Positions 1-11,580 of a DNA stretch of 64,000 bases are shown piece after piece. The number at the start of each line of letters is the position of its first letter. Within the stretch, counting starts at the first letter, position 1. The position numbers and the translations under genes were made by a program. Under the pieces are notes generated by a model that was not told the DNA's origin, did no database searches, and was given only the letters and a program-made list of their open reading frames with translations. Source of the stretch: Fragilariopsis cylindrus CCMP1102 (Eukaryota > Bacillariophyta > Bacillariophyceae > Bacillariales > Bacillariaceae); contig FMBT01000334.1 of NCBI GenBank assembly GCA_900095095.1, positions 247,232 through 311,231 of the forward strand, written 5' to 3'.

Positions 1-2
1 TT

Positions 3-2044
3 GGAAAACGAGCAACCACCAACAGACGTCAGTTGAATGAAGACCTTTTCGACGCAAGTTCTGTCTATAACGGCGTTGTAGCGAAGTTTGGTGGAACAAT
101 TTCCCAGATGAAACTCACTACAGAATCCGATATGGACCACACCTCTTATTACGACGGAGAAGCAGCCACAACTGGTTGGGATGACGTCCAAGATGCATCT
201 GCTGTAAGTTTCTGAAAGATATGATTATTATTATTAATTACTGCTTCTAATTTAGAAAAATCCGGGAAAAATGATACTGCATCATTCACTCACCACACGC
301 TGACTCTTCTAAACTTTTATCGTCTTCCTATATCTATTTCTTGTTTGTTCTCTTTTCTCAACAAATATGTATTAAGACGCCTAATTCTGGAGGTAAAGGT
401 AGCAAAGGTGTTGGAATGGCATCAGTCAGTTTTGCTAATAGTGATTTACTTGGTAGCAAAGGAGGTAGCAAAGGAAGTAAAGCAGGTTATTATGAGGATG
501 CAATGGCAGATGCCGGTTCTGACTCAGGTAGCAAAGGAAGTAAAGCAGGTTCAGGTTCTTATGGGGTGCAATGATAGATGCCGGCGCTAACTTTGGTAGC
601 AAAGGGGGTAGCAAAGGAAGTAAAGTAGGTTATTATGAGGATGCAATGGCAGATGCCGGCTCTAACTATGGTAGCAAAGGAGGTAGCAAAGGAAGTAAAG
701 TAGGTTATTATGAGGATGCAATGACAGATGCCGGTTCTAACTTCTTCGGTAGCAAAGGGGTAGCAAAGGCAGTAAAGGCTTTGCTTCAGGTTTGGTTGAA
801 AGTGCTGAAATGCAAGGTACTAAAGGATCAAAGTCGTATTTACTCTGCGCAACAACGCCACCCTCGATTCAACCGCAGTATCACCAACTCCAGCACCAGT
901 TGCTGGACGAGTTCCCTACACTACCCCCGCCCCATCCAGATTTGTTTATACTCCTCAGCCAACTAAGCAGCCAACACCGTTGCCTACTCCGTTACCAACA
1001 CCTAGACCTACGCCCGATCCAACACCATTGCCCACGCAAGCTCCTGTGGTACAAGCTACTCAACAGAAGAGCCGACTGAACCACCAACACCGTTACCTAC
1101 ACCATTACCTACACCATTGCCAACACCATTGCCAACACCATTGCCAACACCATTGCCAACACCATTGCCAACACCATTGCCAACACCATTGCCAACACCA
1201 TTGCCAACACCATTGCCTACTCCTCAACCAACGAATGCACCGGTCGCAGAAACACAGACAGAACAACCGACTGAACCACCAACTCCACTGCCCACTTCAG
1301 TCCCAACTCTCCACTACTCCAGTCCCAACGGATCAACCCACGCCGTCGCCTACTCCCCCGCCTACTCCAGGACCATCTAGATTTATTTATACTCCTCAGC
1401 CGACACCGTTACCTACACCGTTACCTACACCGTTACCTTCGCCAAGACCAACACCTGATCCCACACCATTACCTACACCTCAACCAACGAATGCTCCATC
1501 AATGCCTCCCTTTGAGGAAGCACAGACGATTCCTCCATCTACTGCCCCAACACCTACCCCATGCCCTGATAATCCCTGCGAAATGCATTTCATGAGTGAA
1601 TCTGCTGTAATTGAAGAAAGTTGTGATCCACTGGTCGGCAAAATCATTGAAATTGATAGTTGGTGTGGACAGAGATGGGATGAATATTGCGTCGTTGCAT
1701 ACAATGACTGTTTTTCGTTTGATACGGGATGTGACGAAGATAGTGTCACCGCGATTGCAGAAGCAGCTAATGTTGATAGAACTAAAATTGAATGTCCAGC
1801 AGATGAAACCGAAGTCTTTACAAATCCTCCTATCCTCATACCTGCAACACCATCACCAGGCGGTACGACAGCTGAAGCCATCTGTCCTAGCCAATTCCCG
1901 GGTACCGGTACAGAGTGTAGCAACACAAATTTGCAATGTGTCTACTACCTATACACTGACCCGTCAGGAGAAGGAGGAGGAGAACAATGGCTGTGCAACT
2001 GTGGAGATGAACCTCAAGAGTTTTTCTGCAAACAAAATGAATAA
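3..2044 (+). CDS. Secreted-type KGSK/PT-repeat protein, 5' end missing
   Basis: The reading frame is open to the left edge, so the start lies outside. Exon 1 ends at 203 and an intron at 204-376 (GTAAGT...AAG) joins it in phase 0 to exon 2. Exon 2 has a lysine/glycine/serine tract built from [10 protein letters not shown] units alternating with [11 protein letters not shown] (about 390-770). A long PTPLPT repeat follows (about 960-1490), then a cysteine-rich C-terminal domain (about 1560-2041) with some 14 cysteines. Lysine-serine repeats recall diatom silica-associated (silaffin-like) proteins and PT repeats recall extracellular spacers, so a cell-wall or frustule role is an inference only. 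The frame changes near 563, 756, 880, 1070 and 1310. Because the repeat units themselves shift by one base, these look like indels in repeats, either assembly error or genuine decay. Confidence 0.6.
204..376 (+). other. Intron in KGSK/PT-repeat gene
   Basis: The donor is GTAAGT directly after codon GCT and the acceptor is TTAAG before ACG. It is 173 bp, phase 0, with a pyrimidine-rich stretch before the acceptor. It joins the N-terminal exon to the KGSK tract. Confidence 0.6.
1095..1230 (+). repeat. PTPLPT-coding tandem hexapeptide repeat
   Basis: About eight near-perfect 12-bp units (CCAACACCATTG) encode alternating P-T-P-L. Neighbouring CCTACACCGTTA units at 1404-1440 encode the same peptide. 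This is a coding minisatellite within the secreted-protein gene. Confidence 0.85.
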
Positions 2045-2048
2045 ATAG

Positions 2049-3904
2049 ATCTTTCATTTCTCCACCAGATTTTAGTATACGATCACTAGTGGCTGAGCTC
2101 AGTCCTGGTTAGATAAAATAATAATAATAATGAACAATACAAGTAGTAGTAACATATAAATAATATATAGTAAGTAGATGGATCAAGTTTTCTAGAAGAA
2201 ATTCTGCTACATTGTACTTTTAATCTTGATAGACAAGGCAGCCAATTTTAGTGTATTGTGTGTGTGTGATGCTTTGCTTGAGATTTATATCTTGATAACT
2301 ACCATTTTCTAGTGAAAGATTGCTAATCATTATGAAGTAACAAACACACCTACAGACATTATGGATTTTAGTTCAACACAGTTCAACATAGTAACCGTGC
2401 AATGGATGATGGCAGAGGATACACCAATCAGCAAAACATTATCAATGTGTGCGAGTCTATCTTGAGAAAAACTACTACCATGTATTATTATGAAATCTGC
2501 AACAAAAGTGAAGTGATGAAGTAATTGATGGAGAATAGGACATTTGTTGCTTTTGTTGCTACAATATATTGCTATTTGAGAAAGAGAGACAAAATCTAAG
2601 GAAATGGAAGGAAGAAAGCAAGACAATTGAAGAGGGGGGATATAGTAGTAATGTTAGTTAAAGAAATCAATGACAACCGGGGGGGGGGGGGGGGGGTGAT
2701 GGGATGGTGGGCTTCTCCAAAATTGAAACAAGAAAAAGGGCCAGAAGGGAAGTAGTGAAAGGTGGAAATATTAGCATTTCCTCAAAAAAGACTTGTGGAC
2801 AAAATTGGAAGTATCTGTTTTGATTTATTTTATAATTGTCTGCTTTCATTGTGTTCTCAATTAAACTCCAAAATTTACCATGATAATGAAGGATGCAACA
2901 ACAAAATATTTGCAAGACAAGCTTCTTTCTTTCTTCTTCTTATCCTCCAAGATATTACTCCAAATGATATGATGTATATGTGTATGATGGTAATCACTGG
3001 ACAGGGTCCAATTCTACTTGCTAAGGCTAATGCACGAGGTTGACATTTTGAAAATTTAGAGCACGGGCTTTTGTGAGAGAAAAGTTGTATCTCACGAATA
3101 GCTAGCAAATGGAGCGGTTGTACAGACCTTGAGTCTCCCGCAAACTTTCTTTCTAAGCTTGTACAAGTTGCAAACTTTAAAGTTTGCGATGTGATGAAGT
3201 GGGTGCGACAGCATGGTACTGAGGCACAATAATTGACCTTGCTTGTTTGTTTCAACCAAGTTCAACGAAGTTGACCAATTGGATAAATAATATGGAATAA
3301 GCACTTTAAAAATCCTCCCACCCCCCTACATATAGAATGATTTGATTGGCATTATCACACCTGATAATGGTATTTGAACCTCAACTTATTGCTTGCTTTT
3401 AAGGGATCAAAAGTGGAGGCTCCCGATCTTTGATCTGGAGTATTTAGCAACCCAAAGTTCACAAATAAGCCCTGGGAAAAACAAATGAGACAGATAGCTG
3501 TTTGTGACATCTATGCTACCGCTTGCATAGCATGGTATCACTTGGGGAACTCTATGTCAGCATCATTCAAATGGTAAATTCCAGTAAACCACAAATACCA
3601 GAACACTCACAATAACATGGTCTATGTTCCAGTATATGTAGTTTGCTGGAAATCTCATCCGTATTGCCAGTGCAGAGCAGAGTGCACCAAAACACACTCA
3701 ATGATTAAGAATAGCGCTTTTTTAAAGTAAGACTGCCGAACACCAAATAAATAAAGATATTGCACGGGATAAGCCCCTTTTTAATGACAGCTTTTGGTGT
3801 ACTGTATGTGCTGTTTTGAACGGACTACTACTTACTAAACAATGGTCTCTAGAATTTTTCGTTGATATCACCTCAATGATGGGTGCAATCCCGGTTTTGT
3901 TGGC
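2049..3904. other. Intergenic region without a convincing gene
   Basis: Only short ORFs without recognisable domains are present. The stretch is AT-rich. It includes an 18-base poly-G run and no visible repeat boundary or RNA gene. Confidence 0.6.
2679..2696. repeat. Poly-G tract (G18)
   Basis: An uninterrupted run of 18 G follows CAACC. Its true length is probably variable or misassembled. Confidence 0.9.
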
Positions 3905-4266
3905 TACTTCCTTTGTGCACCCCTAAAATCAACCGCTCTATCGGGTGAAAAATTAACATGAGCTAAATCGCGATAAATCAACCACCTTTTAAGGTCGGTC
4001 GATGCTTGGAAAATAAAAAAAGGGTAGAACCTTATGGATGTTGATATATGAAATCTGTATAGAATAACAGTCTAGATGGAACCCTCAAATTTTGAAAGAA
4101 CTTGTTTATTGATAGAGTTGCACACAGTTGAATGATGAATAGTTTTACTAGTATTTGCTAGTTATTTTTTGGGCATTATTTAGTTTTTTGAGTGATAGCG
4201 TGTTAATAACGTGCTAAATTTTCAACCGATAGCGCGGTTGATTTTAAGGGGTGAACGGAGGAAGTA
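3905..4266. mobile_element. Stowaway-like MITE (Tc1/mariner type)
   Basis: The ends are inverted repeats of about 50 bp. The left arm (from 3907) and the complement of the right arm (back from 4264) both read CTTCCT..GT.CACCCC, then TAAAATCAACCGC.CTATCGG, with few differences. A TA dinucleotide lies outside each end (3905-3906 and 4265-4266), as expected for a Tc1/mariner target duplication. The terminal CTTCCTCCGT closely resembles the CTCCCTCCGT ends of Stowaway MITEs. The 358-bp body has no transposase ORF, so it is non-autonomous. Confidence 0.8.
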
Positions 4267-4556
4267 CTATGGTGTTTTTGTTGTCTGGATGAGCGACGGA
4301 CGGACGTCACTGTTGGGATGGGAGATGAATGATGGGATGATGCATTTTTCGATTAATTTCATCAATCATTTTTCAATTTACAAACTACTGCCTTAATAGG
4401 GAATAAGCATTTGAAACGGCCTACTGTAGGACTACTACTTGAAACGAGATGCTCATGGTCCTTTCCATTCCATTGCATTGCATTCCACTCCAACTTTTTG
4501 TGTCTGTTACAAAACAAGGAGGGGAGGTTTACGTAGATAAATACTAGGATGACGGA
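4267..4556. other. Upstream region of sulfotransferase-like gene
   Basis: No gene is seen. This is the presumed promoter and 5' leader of the next gene. It contains a short repeat of CATTCCATTGCATTGCATTCC near 4465. Confidence 0.5.
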
Positions 4557-6136
4557 ATGATGAATCGAATAAGTAGTACAGATAGAATGAAGAAATCACG
4601 AAACAACAACAATAACGAACAGCCTACTACTATTACTATTACTACCAATGAGGAGACACGGCAAAAAGAACAACAACAACAACAACAAAAACAATCATTA
4701 CATCTAATTTTTACTGTAACTGCAGGAAGGAGTGGTACTACATTACTTACTCGTTTATTAGAATTAATTCCTGTTGTTGTTGCTAAGCATGAACCAAAAC
4801 CAAGTTTTGTGAACGTAATGAGAAAAGTTCAGAATAATGCTACTACTACTGTTGATGCTGATGCTCAAACAACATCTAAATCTGATATATCTGAATCTGA
4901 ATCTGATACTACCGACGAAAGCATCGCAACTACATTTTTGAAAGAGAAAAAAATACCATTGATTCTTCAACAAACGAATGCTGCTGCTGCTGCTGCTGCT
5001 GCTGCACAACAACAACAGCAGCAGCAGCAGCAGCAGCGGTTCATTCCGAATATGAATTCGAATAAATCAACAGCAGTAGCAGCAGCATCTCCTTCTACAC
5101 AATTACCATCAACAACAACAACAACGATGAGCCGCAACAGGATTACACATTATGTAGAAACTTCTCATTTATTCTGTAAAGGATTCATTGAACCAATGAA
5201 AAAGATTCTACTGGAATCATCAAAAACAAGCACGAATTCATCATCACTTTTTTCCTCCTCCTGTGGTGACGGTGGGAATCATCACCACCACCACCATCAT
5301 GATCATCACCATTCAAGTTGTTGTTGTTGTTACGGCTACAAACTCCAAAAGACATTCTCTTTAATAATACTTCGACGTCATCCATCACTTATCGCTTATT
5401 CATTATTACAAAGAAATGCTATCCCAGGCCGATCTCGATGGGGAAAGAAATATTTACTTCATCCAAATGATTGGAATGTATTGGGGAATATAATGAACAT
5501 AATGATAATGATGGCAAGAACGGCAACAATGATCGTCGAAGATTGAGATGGATATCTATATTGTCATCATGGTCCGATTATCAATTATGTTATTGGTATG
5601 CACTTGAAATTGAACGACGACAAATACAGTATACAAAGATGGCATGTGATGATGGTGATTGGAAATGTTGTACAATAACTATTGATGAATTGACGAACTT
5701 TGATAAATTCTGTACTATGTGTATAGCACTTGGAATTGAACTACCAATCAGCAGTGCAAGTTCAAGTCTAGTACAAGTAACAGAAGGAGGACAAGAAGAA
5801 GAATCATCATCATCATTTCGGGATCAATTTGAAAGAATTGCGAAACAAAAACACAATCTCAACAATCCTACTACATGTAATGATAAACAGTGTAATAGTA
5901 ATGATAATGGTGTTGAGCAGCATGAGAAAGGAAAGAAGAAATTAGCATCAGCATCAGAATTAGCATCAGCATCAGAATTAGCATCAGAATCAGAATCAGC
6001 ATCAGCATCCAGATTGTTGATGATAAAACAACAATATGAAAAGGAAGAGAAACAAATTTGGGAATGGATTCGGATTAATTCTTCACCAGATATGGTTTCT
6101 GATTTGGTTGATTATCAGTTACCATCACCACTATAA
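4557..6136 (+). CDS. Sulfotransferase-like protein with homopeptide inserts
   Basis: The predicted cytosolic or Golgi-type sulfotransferase would transfer sulfate from PAPS. The support is a 5'-phosphosulfate-loop motif, TAGRSGTTLLTRLL (about residues 55-68), and a second PAPS-binding region, RRHPSLIAYSLLQRN (about residue 280). A WSDYQLCYWYALEIE segment in the C-terminal part is also compatible with the family. Between the motifs lie poly-A, poly-Q and poly-H inserts. No signal peptide or membrane span is obvious in the N-terminus. The frame breaks at the GGGG run at 5483-5486, where one more G would join the N-terminal ORF (stop at 5546) to the C-terminal ORF (to 6136). The exact substrate and family are unknown, and the start is the first ATG of the open frame. 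Confidence 0.65.
4980..5040 (+). repeat. GCT/CAG trinucleotide repeat (poly-Ala/poly-Gln)
   Basis: A GCTGCT tract runs directly into CAACAACAG repeats, encoding about 9 Ala and then about 11 Gln inside the sulfotransferase-like gene. Confidence 0.85.
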
Positions 6137-7197
6137 AAAACCATCACTACTACCATCCATCACCACTCACCGACCGACCGACACACTTGACCCGGATTGA
6201 TTGTGAACCGAATGAACGATGGCAAACTCTACTAGCTACATTAGCTACATTAGCTACATTAGTTATTTATTTAGTTAGTTAGTTAGTTCGTTAGTTTGCT
6301 AGTACCATGTAGGTCGTTACAATAGAATAAAAATTTCATGTCGTGGAATGGAATAGCATCTTATGGAACAAAAGAGATATAGAACAACACCACTGTATAG
6401 GAATAATACATGGGTTCCCTCCCTACTAGAATTGTACTGTACTGCCTATCTTGGTATTTCTATTTATATTATTGTGTTATATATATATGTATTTTTATTT
6501 AATTAAAATCTATTTATAGATAATTGTCGTATTGGTTGGACGGGGTGGGGTGGTCGATGAGGAGGATGGTGTTTGATGTTGATGTTGATGATGTTGATTT
6601 TTAGTATCAGCAGTAGTAATAATTGTCGTTGTTAGTAATATTATCAGCAGCACTCATTGTCGTCATTGTCGTCATTGTCGTCATCGTCATTGTCGTCATC
6701 GTCATCGTCATCGTCATCGTAACTGCTTTCATTAATGTTTTGGCGTTTTCCATCTAAAATAACTTGGAGGTTGTTCGTTTGCTTTGTTGTCTATTCTTCT
6801 TCTTCTTTTTATTAATAACAGCAAATAATAATGAACTGTCGGAATTGTCTTCTGCTGAACTTTCATTATCTTTATTATCATTATCATTATCATCCTCACT
6901 ATCGTCGATCTCAAAATCTTGGATGGATAACGTTCCGGACATTTCAATAAAGAATCAGAATATTATTATATTACTATCATTATTATTATTTTCTTTGACT
7001 ATGGACTTTTTTGCATTATTATGACGTATCTGTTGGTCCTTTTTTGTAGTACTATTACTTTGTTGCTGCTACTACTAATTGATAATAATGAGGACGATGA
7101 TAATGATGTTATATTGATGCTGATACTGAGGACGATGATTGCGATGATGATGACGGTGATGATAATAATAATAATGAAGCTTTTCGAATCGGACAAA
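6137..7197. other. Low-complexity intergenic region
   Basis: The stretch is dominated by tetranucleotide TTAG and trinucleotide ATT/CAT/GTC repeats. Minus-strand ORFs here are D/E/N-rich (for example 6754-6942) and may be fragments of a fast-evolving acidic protein, but no domain can be recognised. Confidence 0.5.
6655..6721. repeat. GTCATT/GTCATC microsatellite
   Basis: About eleven units of GTCAT[T/C] occur in a row. On the minus strand they would encode an aspartate-rich tract. Confidence 0.85.
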
Positions 7198-7494
7198 TCA
7201 CCGGATGATCATTACTACTACTACTACTACATCTACTACTACATCTACTACTAATCGAATCCCCGTAGTAGCATTATTTGACGATGCTACTGCTGTGGAT
7301 ATCATTAATGGCGATATTACCGATACGTTGTTTGTGTTGATACTACTACTACTACGGCTGCTGCTACTCTTCTTATAATTAGAAAGTAACGGTGCAGCTG
7401 CAGCTTCCCATCGAATATTTCTTTTAGTCACCAGAATAGTCTGTTGTCTTTGACAATTAATAATACTATCCTCTTCCTCCTCCTCCTCCTCCTC

Positions 7495-7525
<31 letters not shown>

Positions 7526-7875
7526 GTCTTAGTCCTTGCCACAATATCGGAATACGTATAGGAATTACTTTTAGTTATTCCTTTCGCATTATCCACCACA
7601 AGTATCAGTTTCAACGACGTGCTGCTAATTTGATAATTGTTGCTGCTAGTAGTATTGTTCCTCTTAGTATTGCTACTACTACTACTACTACTACTCAACA
7701 ACAACATGCTGTTACTGTTATTGTTCTTGTTCTTGTTTGCAGGAAGATGATGATGACGATGACGATGACGATGATATTGTTCCTTCATAAGATACAAGAT
7801 GAACGATCTAAGTATCGGTAACTCTACTACATCTAATATCTCGGGTGGAGAAGAAGATGATGATGATAATGGCAT
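7198..7875 (-). CDS. Hypothetical low-complexity protein
   Basis: A 225-codon frame opens with an ATG at 7875. It contains poly-S, HRHRHR, poly-K/poly-E and a terminal V/D run, separated by three non-repetitive pieces: PPEILDVVELPILRSFILYL, SLKLILVVDNAKGITKSN and TILVTKRNIRWEAAAAPL. These pieces hint at a real protein with trinucleotide expansions, but I do not recognise the family. The tail (VVDVVVDVVVVVV) is translated CTA repeats and may really be intron or non-coding sequence. Continuation into the acidic ORFs at 6750-6942 is possible. Confidence 0.35.
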
Positions 7876-9767
7876 TCTTATTCTTATTTCGTTCTAGATT
7901 ATACAGCTTTAGTTATGTTTTTTGAAAATGAAAATTATATGTACTGCATAAATTTTCTTTTGGCTACTGCATGTAAGAATCCTACAGTATCGTAGTAATT
8001 TCATCGTTCGAACAAACAAACAATCTCTTTGTTTTCGGCATATACCCAGTATCCACAAAAAGGCCACACTCGTTGAGGGCGACAAAACTACGCAATATAT
8101 TCGATTCGATTTCACTACAATAAATAATAATAATACTAAAAAGGCGGAGGAAGACAAAGTACAGTACATAGTGCTCGTCGTCATCGATTTTAAAAATGAC
8201 CTCATCCGCTAATCGTGATTTAATTGTTTTCAATCTTACTTACGAAGTACAGTATTAGTAGGTAATACTCTCTAATAAGTAAAGATCAGCCCTATAAGTC
8301 TTTACATTACTTCAAGTACTTTATGTGTACTGTACAGTACTATCAATTCTTCTTGAATATCTAGGACCCTTTTGTTTGAAGACACACACACACACATACA
8401 CACATAAACACATACATAAACACACACCGCATTTACTGATATTGACAGTCCAGTTTTGTATCTATGACTATGACTATGTGTGTGTGTGCGCGTGTGCATG
8501 ATGTGTTGAAAAGTTAACTGACAACTGACTCCTCTCAGGTGACCTTACATAGTATTAGGTATGTGGCAGGATGAGGACGAGGATGAACTGAACCTGAATA
8601 TGGTTGCATAAAAGAGAAAGCTACTTTACACAGAGCAGAGCATATTATCAATCCCATCAGGTCAATTTCTCTAACCATACAACAAGAAAACACAAAATCA
8701 CTACTCTAGTATTTATATAGTAGTACACCTACTACACAACAACCTCATCATCACTGTGTTTTTATTACATAGTCAAATTTCTCTATCTAACATTTCCCAG
8801 CACAAAGAAAAAAAGAAAACCAACACAAACAAACACCAATTCTTGTTATTTTTGGTGTGTTGCGTTGCGTTGCGTTGGTTGACTTGCTTGCATATAAAAA
8901 AAGATTAAATATAGACGCAACAAAATAGAAGTACTACATTGTTTTCTAAGTCTCTTTGTTATGTTCCTTTCACTTGGTAGTCCTTCCTTGTTGGAGAGGA
9001 TGTTTTGTTGCTTGTGCTGTGCATCTATCTGGTCAAACACCCCTCATCACACATGTATCCTGCTTACCTTGGGATGTATTGTTGTTTATTTTTACTAAAA
9101 CAGACAAAAAACCTTCTCATCTTTATTTGATTGGATAAGATTTTGCTTTGTTTGTGACACAACATGCATACTATATTACATTCACCCTATTGAGGTTGTG
9201 TTTTTATTCTATTTTATTTTATGCAGGGTTAAGAAGTGTCTGAACAACTATTTCTTCTTATTGAGCAACAAATAAATATTATAGTTGTTTTCCAGATGGA
9301 ATTAGGAATTTAATAGTGAATTCATCATAATTTATATAGTGATGGTGTTGTGTAGATTATTCTGATGATGGCACATGGGAAAGAGTTCCTGATTGAGTCA
9401 GTCCAGATTTTGGAGGACATATTATTATGCAACATGGGTAATAATCAGTGTCTCGCATCTTTTATAGGAGCGCAGCGCAGCAGGGGAGGGTGGGCAGAGA
9501 TTTTTCATGTTTTGGCTAGCATCTGTCCATTTTTGGTACATGGCATTGAAACTCAAAGTCACAAGTTTGTACATGTGGGACAAATTTTCAGTGTATTCTT
9601 TGTGCAACATGTTGTGCCTAGCTAGTAGTAGAGTTGATTATGTGCCAAAATACCAGACGATCAAATCAACAGGAATATTATATTAGGCAAAAAATTAGTA
9701 CTGTACATAAATCTATGAGTACTTTATATTTTTTATTCATTCAATTTTTTACTCTAAAACATTGTTT
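7876..9767. other. Intergenic region without a supported gene
   Basis: Short ORFs are present on both strands (for example 7982-8233 minus and 9365-9625 plus), but none shows a recognisable domain. A CA-rich microsatellite (about 8383-8425) and GT/GC repeats (about 8478-8497) lie inside. Confidence 0.5.
8381..8428. repeat. CA-rich microsatellite
   Basis: Imperfect (CA)n with ATA interruptions. A TG tract lies about 50 bp further on, so the two could pair as a weak inverted repeat. Confidence 0.8.
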
Positions 9768-11580
9768 TTACTTAGTGACAACATCTGTAATGTATGATAT
9801 AATACTTTGTCTCAAATCACGCATAGCTATTTTGTGTTCCCGATTCTTATTGTTTCCTTTTATTGTTTTCTCTATCAATGATCCAAGACCAACTGCAACA
9901 GCACCAGCGCTTGTAATCGTTGTTTGACTTTGACCATTACGATTATCATCTCCTCCTTCACTATCGGTAGTAATGGATACCGGATCTAAATGTGTGCCCC
10001 GTAGTCGAGCAAATTTCACATCGCTGGAATTTGTATCGTGTAATATCTGTGCTAACTTACTACTTTGATCGATTGGATCATTGTCGAATTGGACAATAAG
10101 TGTGTTGTTAACTTTATATCTTTTATCATCCTTTATGGCTTCCCATAACTGATCGGGTGTAGGAAAAAATTCCAAATCTTTAGACTTCGGTGTAAATGCT
10201 GTCCTGAGTCGGTTTGCTTGTTCGGTGACCGTCTCTTGTAAATCCTCAACGAGTTCGGACCATTCTTCATCAACATCATCATTATTGTATTCGTCGTCGT
10301 ACTCATCATCATAATACCTACTACTTGTACTCCCATATTTAGCGTCTGATGACCTTTTCCGATTGTTTTTATTCGACGAGGAGGATCTACCACGTTCCGC
10401 ATTATTTCGCTCTCCTCTCTTAGATTGTTTAAGTAGAGCAGCAACACCTGGAATACCAACCTTGGCACCATAATTAGTAAAACTCACGAGGCAAAGTGAT
10501 TTGTATGGTGGTATTGGTACACGTTCTGGTGATTTCTTCGTTTTCTATCATTATCATTATTATTACTATTCATTGACGGTTGGTTTTGATCTGCGGTTGT
10601 TAAAACTGTTAACAAACGTGCTCCTAAAGAGTGACCTAATCCACAAAGGGGTATATCACGTAATACATCCTCACCGTATTCATCTTCTAATACTGTTAGC
10701 CATGCATTTTGGAAGGCACGTTTTATTTTTTGTGATAATTGAATGTGCTGTAATGGATTTTTAAATAGTGTCACTGGAATCGGTGTGACAATTATTGCAG
10801 TTGAGTACTCCGAACAATACTTTCTAATAGACTACGATACCATATTTTTGGATTACTACCAAAAAATGTACCACCCACAAAGTGAATAATCGCCGTTGGA
10901 CGTTCCACTGATGCAGGTGGTAACAAAACAAGTGCATCAGCTTTTAAACCACCATCTGAATAACAAACCTCCCAATCAATTTGTGTCTCAGATGAATCAA
11001 CTTCTTCATTAAAAACTACTTTATAATACCCACCTCTCGTCTGACGATCTTCGTATTCTTCTTGATCACCGTTGTCGTAGTAGTCGTCCGCCTGCTCCTC
11101 TTCCTCCTCATAGTAATTTTCTGAACGAGTAGAACGATTTTGTTGTTGTTGTTGTTGTTGTTGTTGTCCACCACGCTGTTGTCGTCGAGATTTCTTTTCG
11201 GCATCTTCTTCTTCTTCTTCTTCTTCTTCTTCTTCTTTGGAATTTTGATTATAGTAATCATCTGTTACTGCTACTTCTTCTACTTGCTCTTTATGGAAGT
11301 CATTGTCATCGTCGTTATCATCACTTCTTTGTATCGACAATAATCTACTAGTCTTAGACGGGTGTTGTTGTTTTATGTAGGAAAAAGTAGCCAGTGACTT
11401 CGTCGTCGTCGTCGTTGTTGTCCTTGATATTGTTGTTGTTGTTGTGAACGATAGGAGAGGATCTATAAGAAGTAATAGCGCGAAGAAGGAAAGTGAGAGA
11501 GTAATCTTCTTGCTTGACTGAGATAATTGCCATCGTCGTCGTTGTCGTTGTCGTCGTCGTGTTGGTTTAAGAATAAGCAT
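9768..11580 (-). CDS. DUF1350-family alpha/beta hydrolase, probably plastid-targeted
   Basis: The protein starts at the ATG at 11580 with a basic N-terminus, then a hydrophobic segment ending LLSF followed by a Thr-rich stretch. This is compatible with a diatom signal plus transit peptide. A long Q/E/D-rich linker precedes the conserved domain. Recognisable DUF1350 pieces are AIIHFVGGTFFGSNPKIWYR, VTPIPVTLFKNPL and the nucleophile elbow GLGHSLGARL. Further pieces are VSFTNYGAKVGIPG and a C-terminal acid/histidine region containing LIVQFDNDPID and RGTHLDP. The known family sits in cyanobacteria and plastids and its substrate is unknown. Two single-base breaks split the frame: CC at 10810-10811 and TTTT at 10541-10544 (plus strand). 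One more base at each restores the family sequence, so I treat it as one gene. Confidence 0.7.

Noticed and set aside
7982-8233. Minus-strand ORF beginning MKTIKSRLADEVIFKIDDDE
   Set aside because: The start looked protein-like and a possible GT-AG intron lies inside, but the phases do not match and no family was recognised.
9365-9625. 86-codon ORF on the plus strand
   Set aside because: No recognisable domain, atypical composition, and no intron or neighbour context. It is likely a chance ORF in intergenic DNA.
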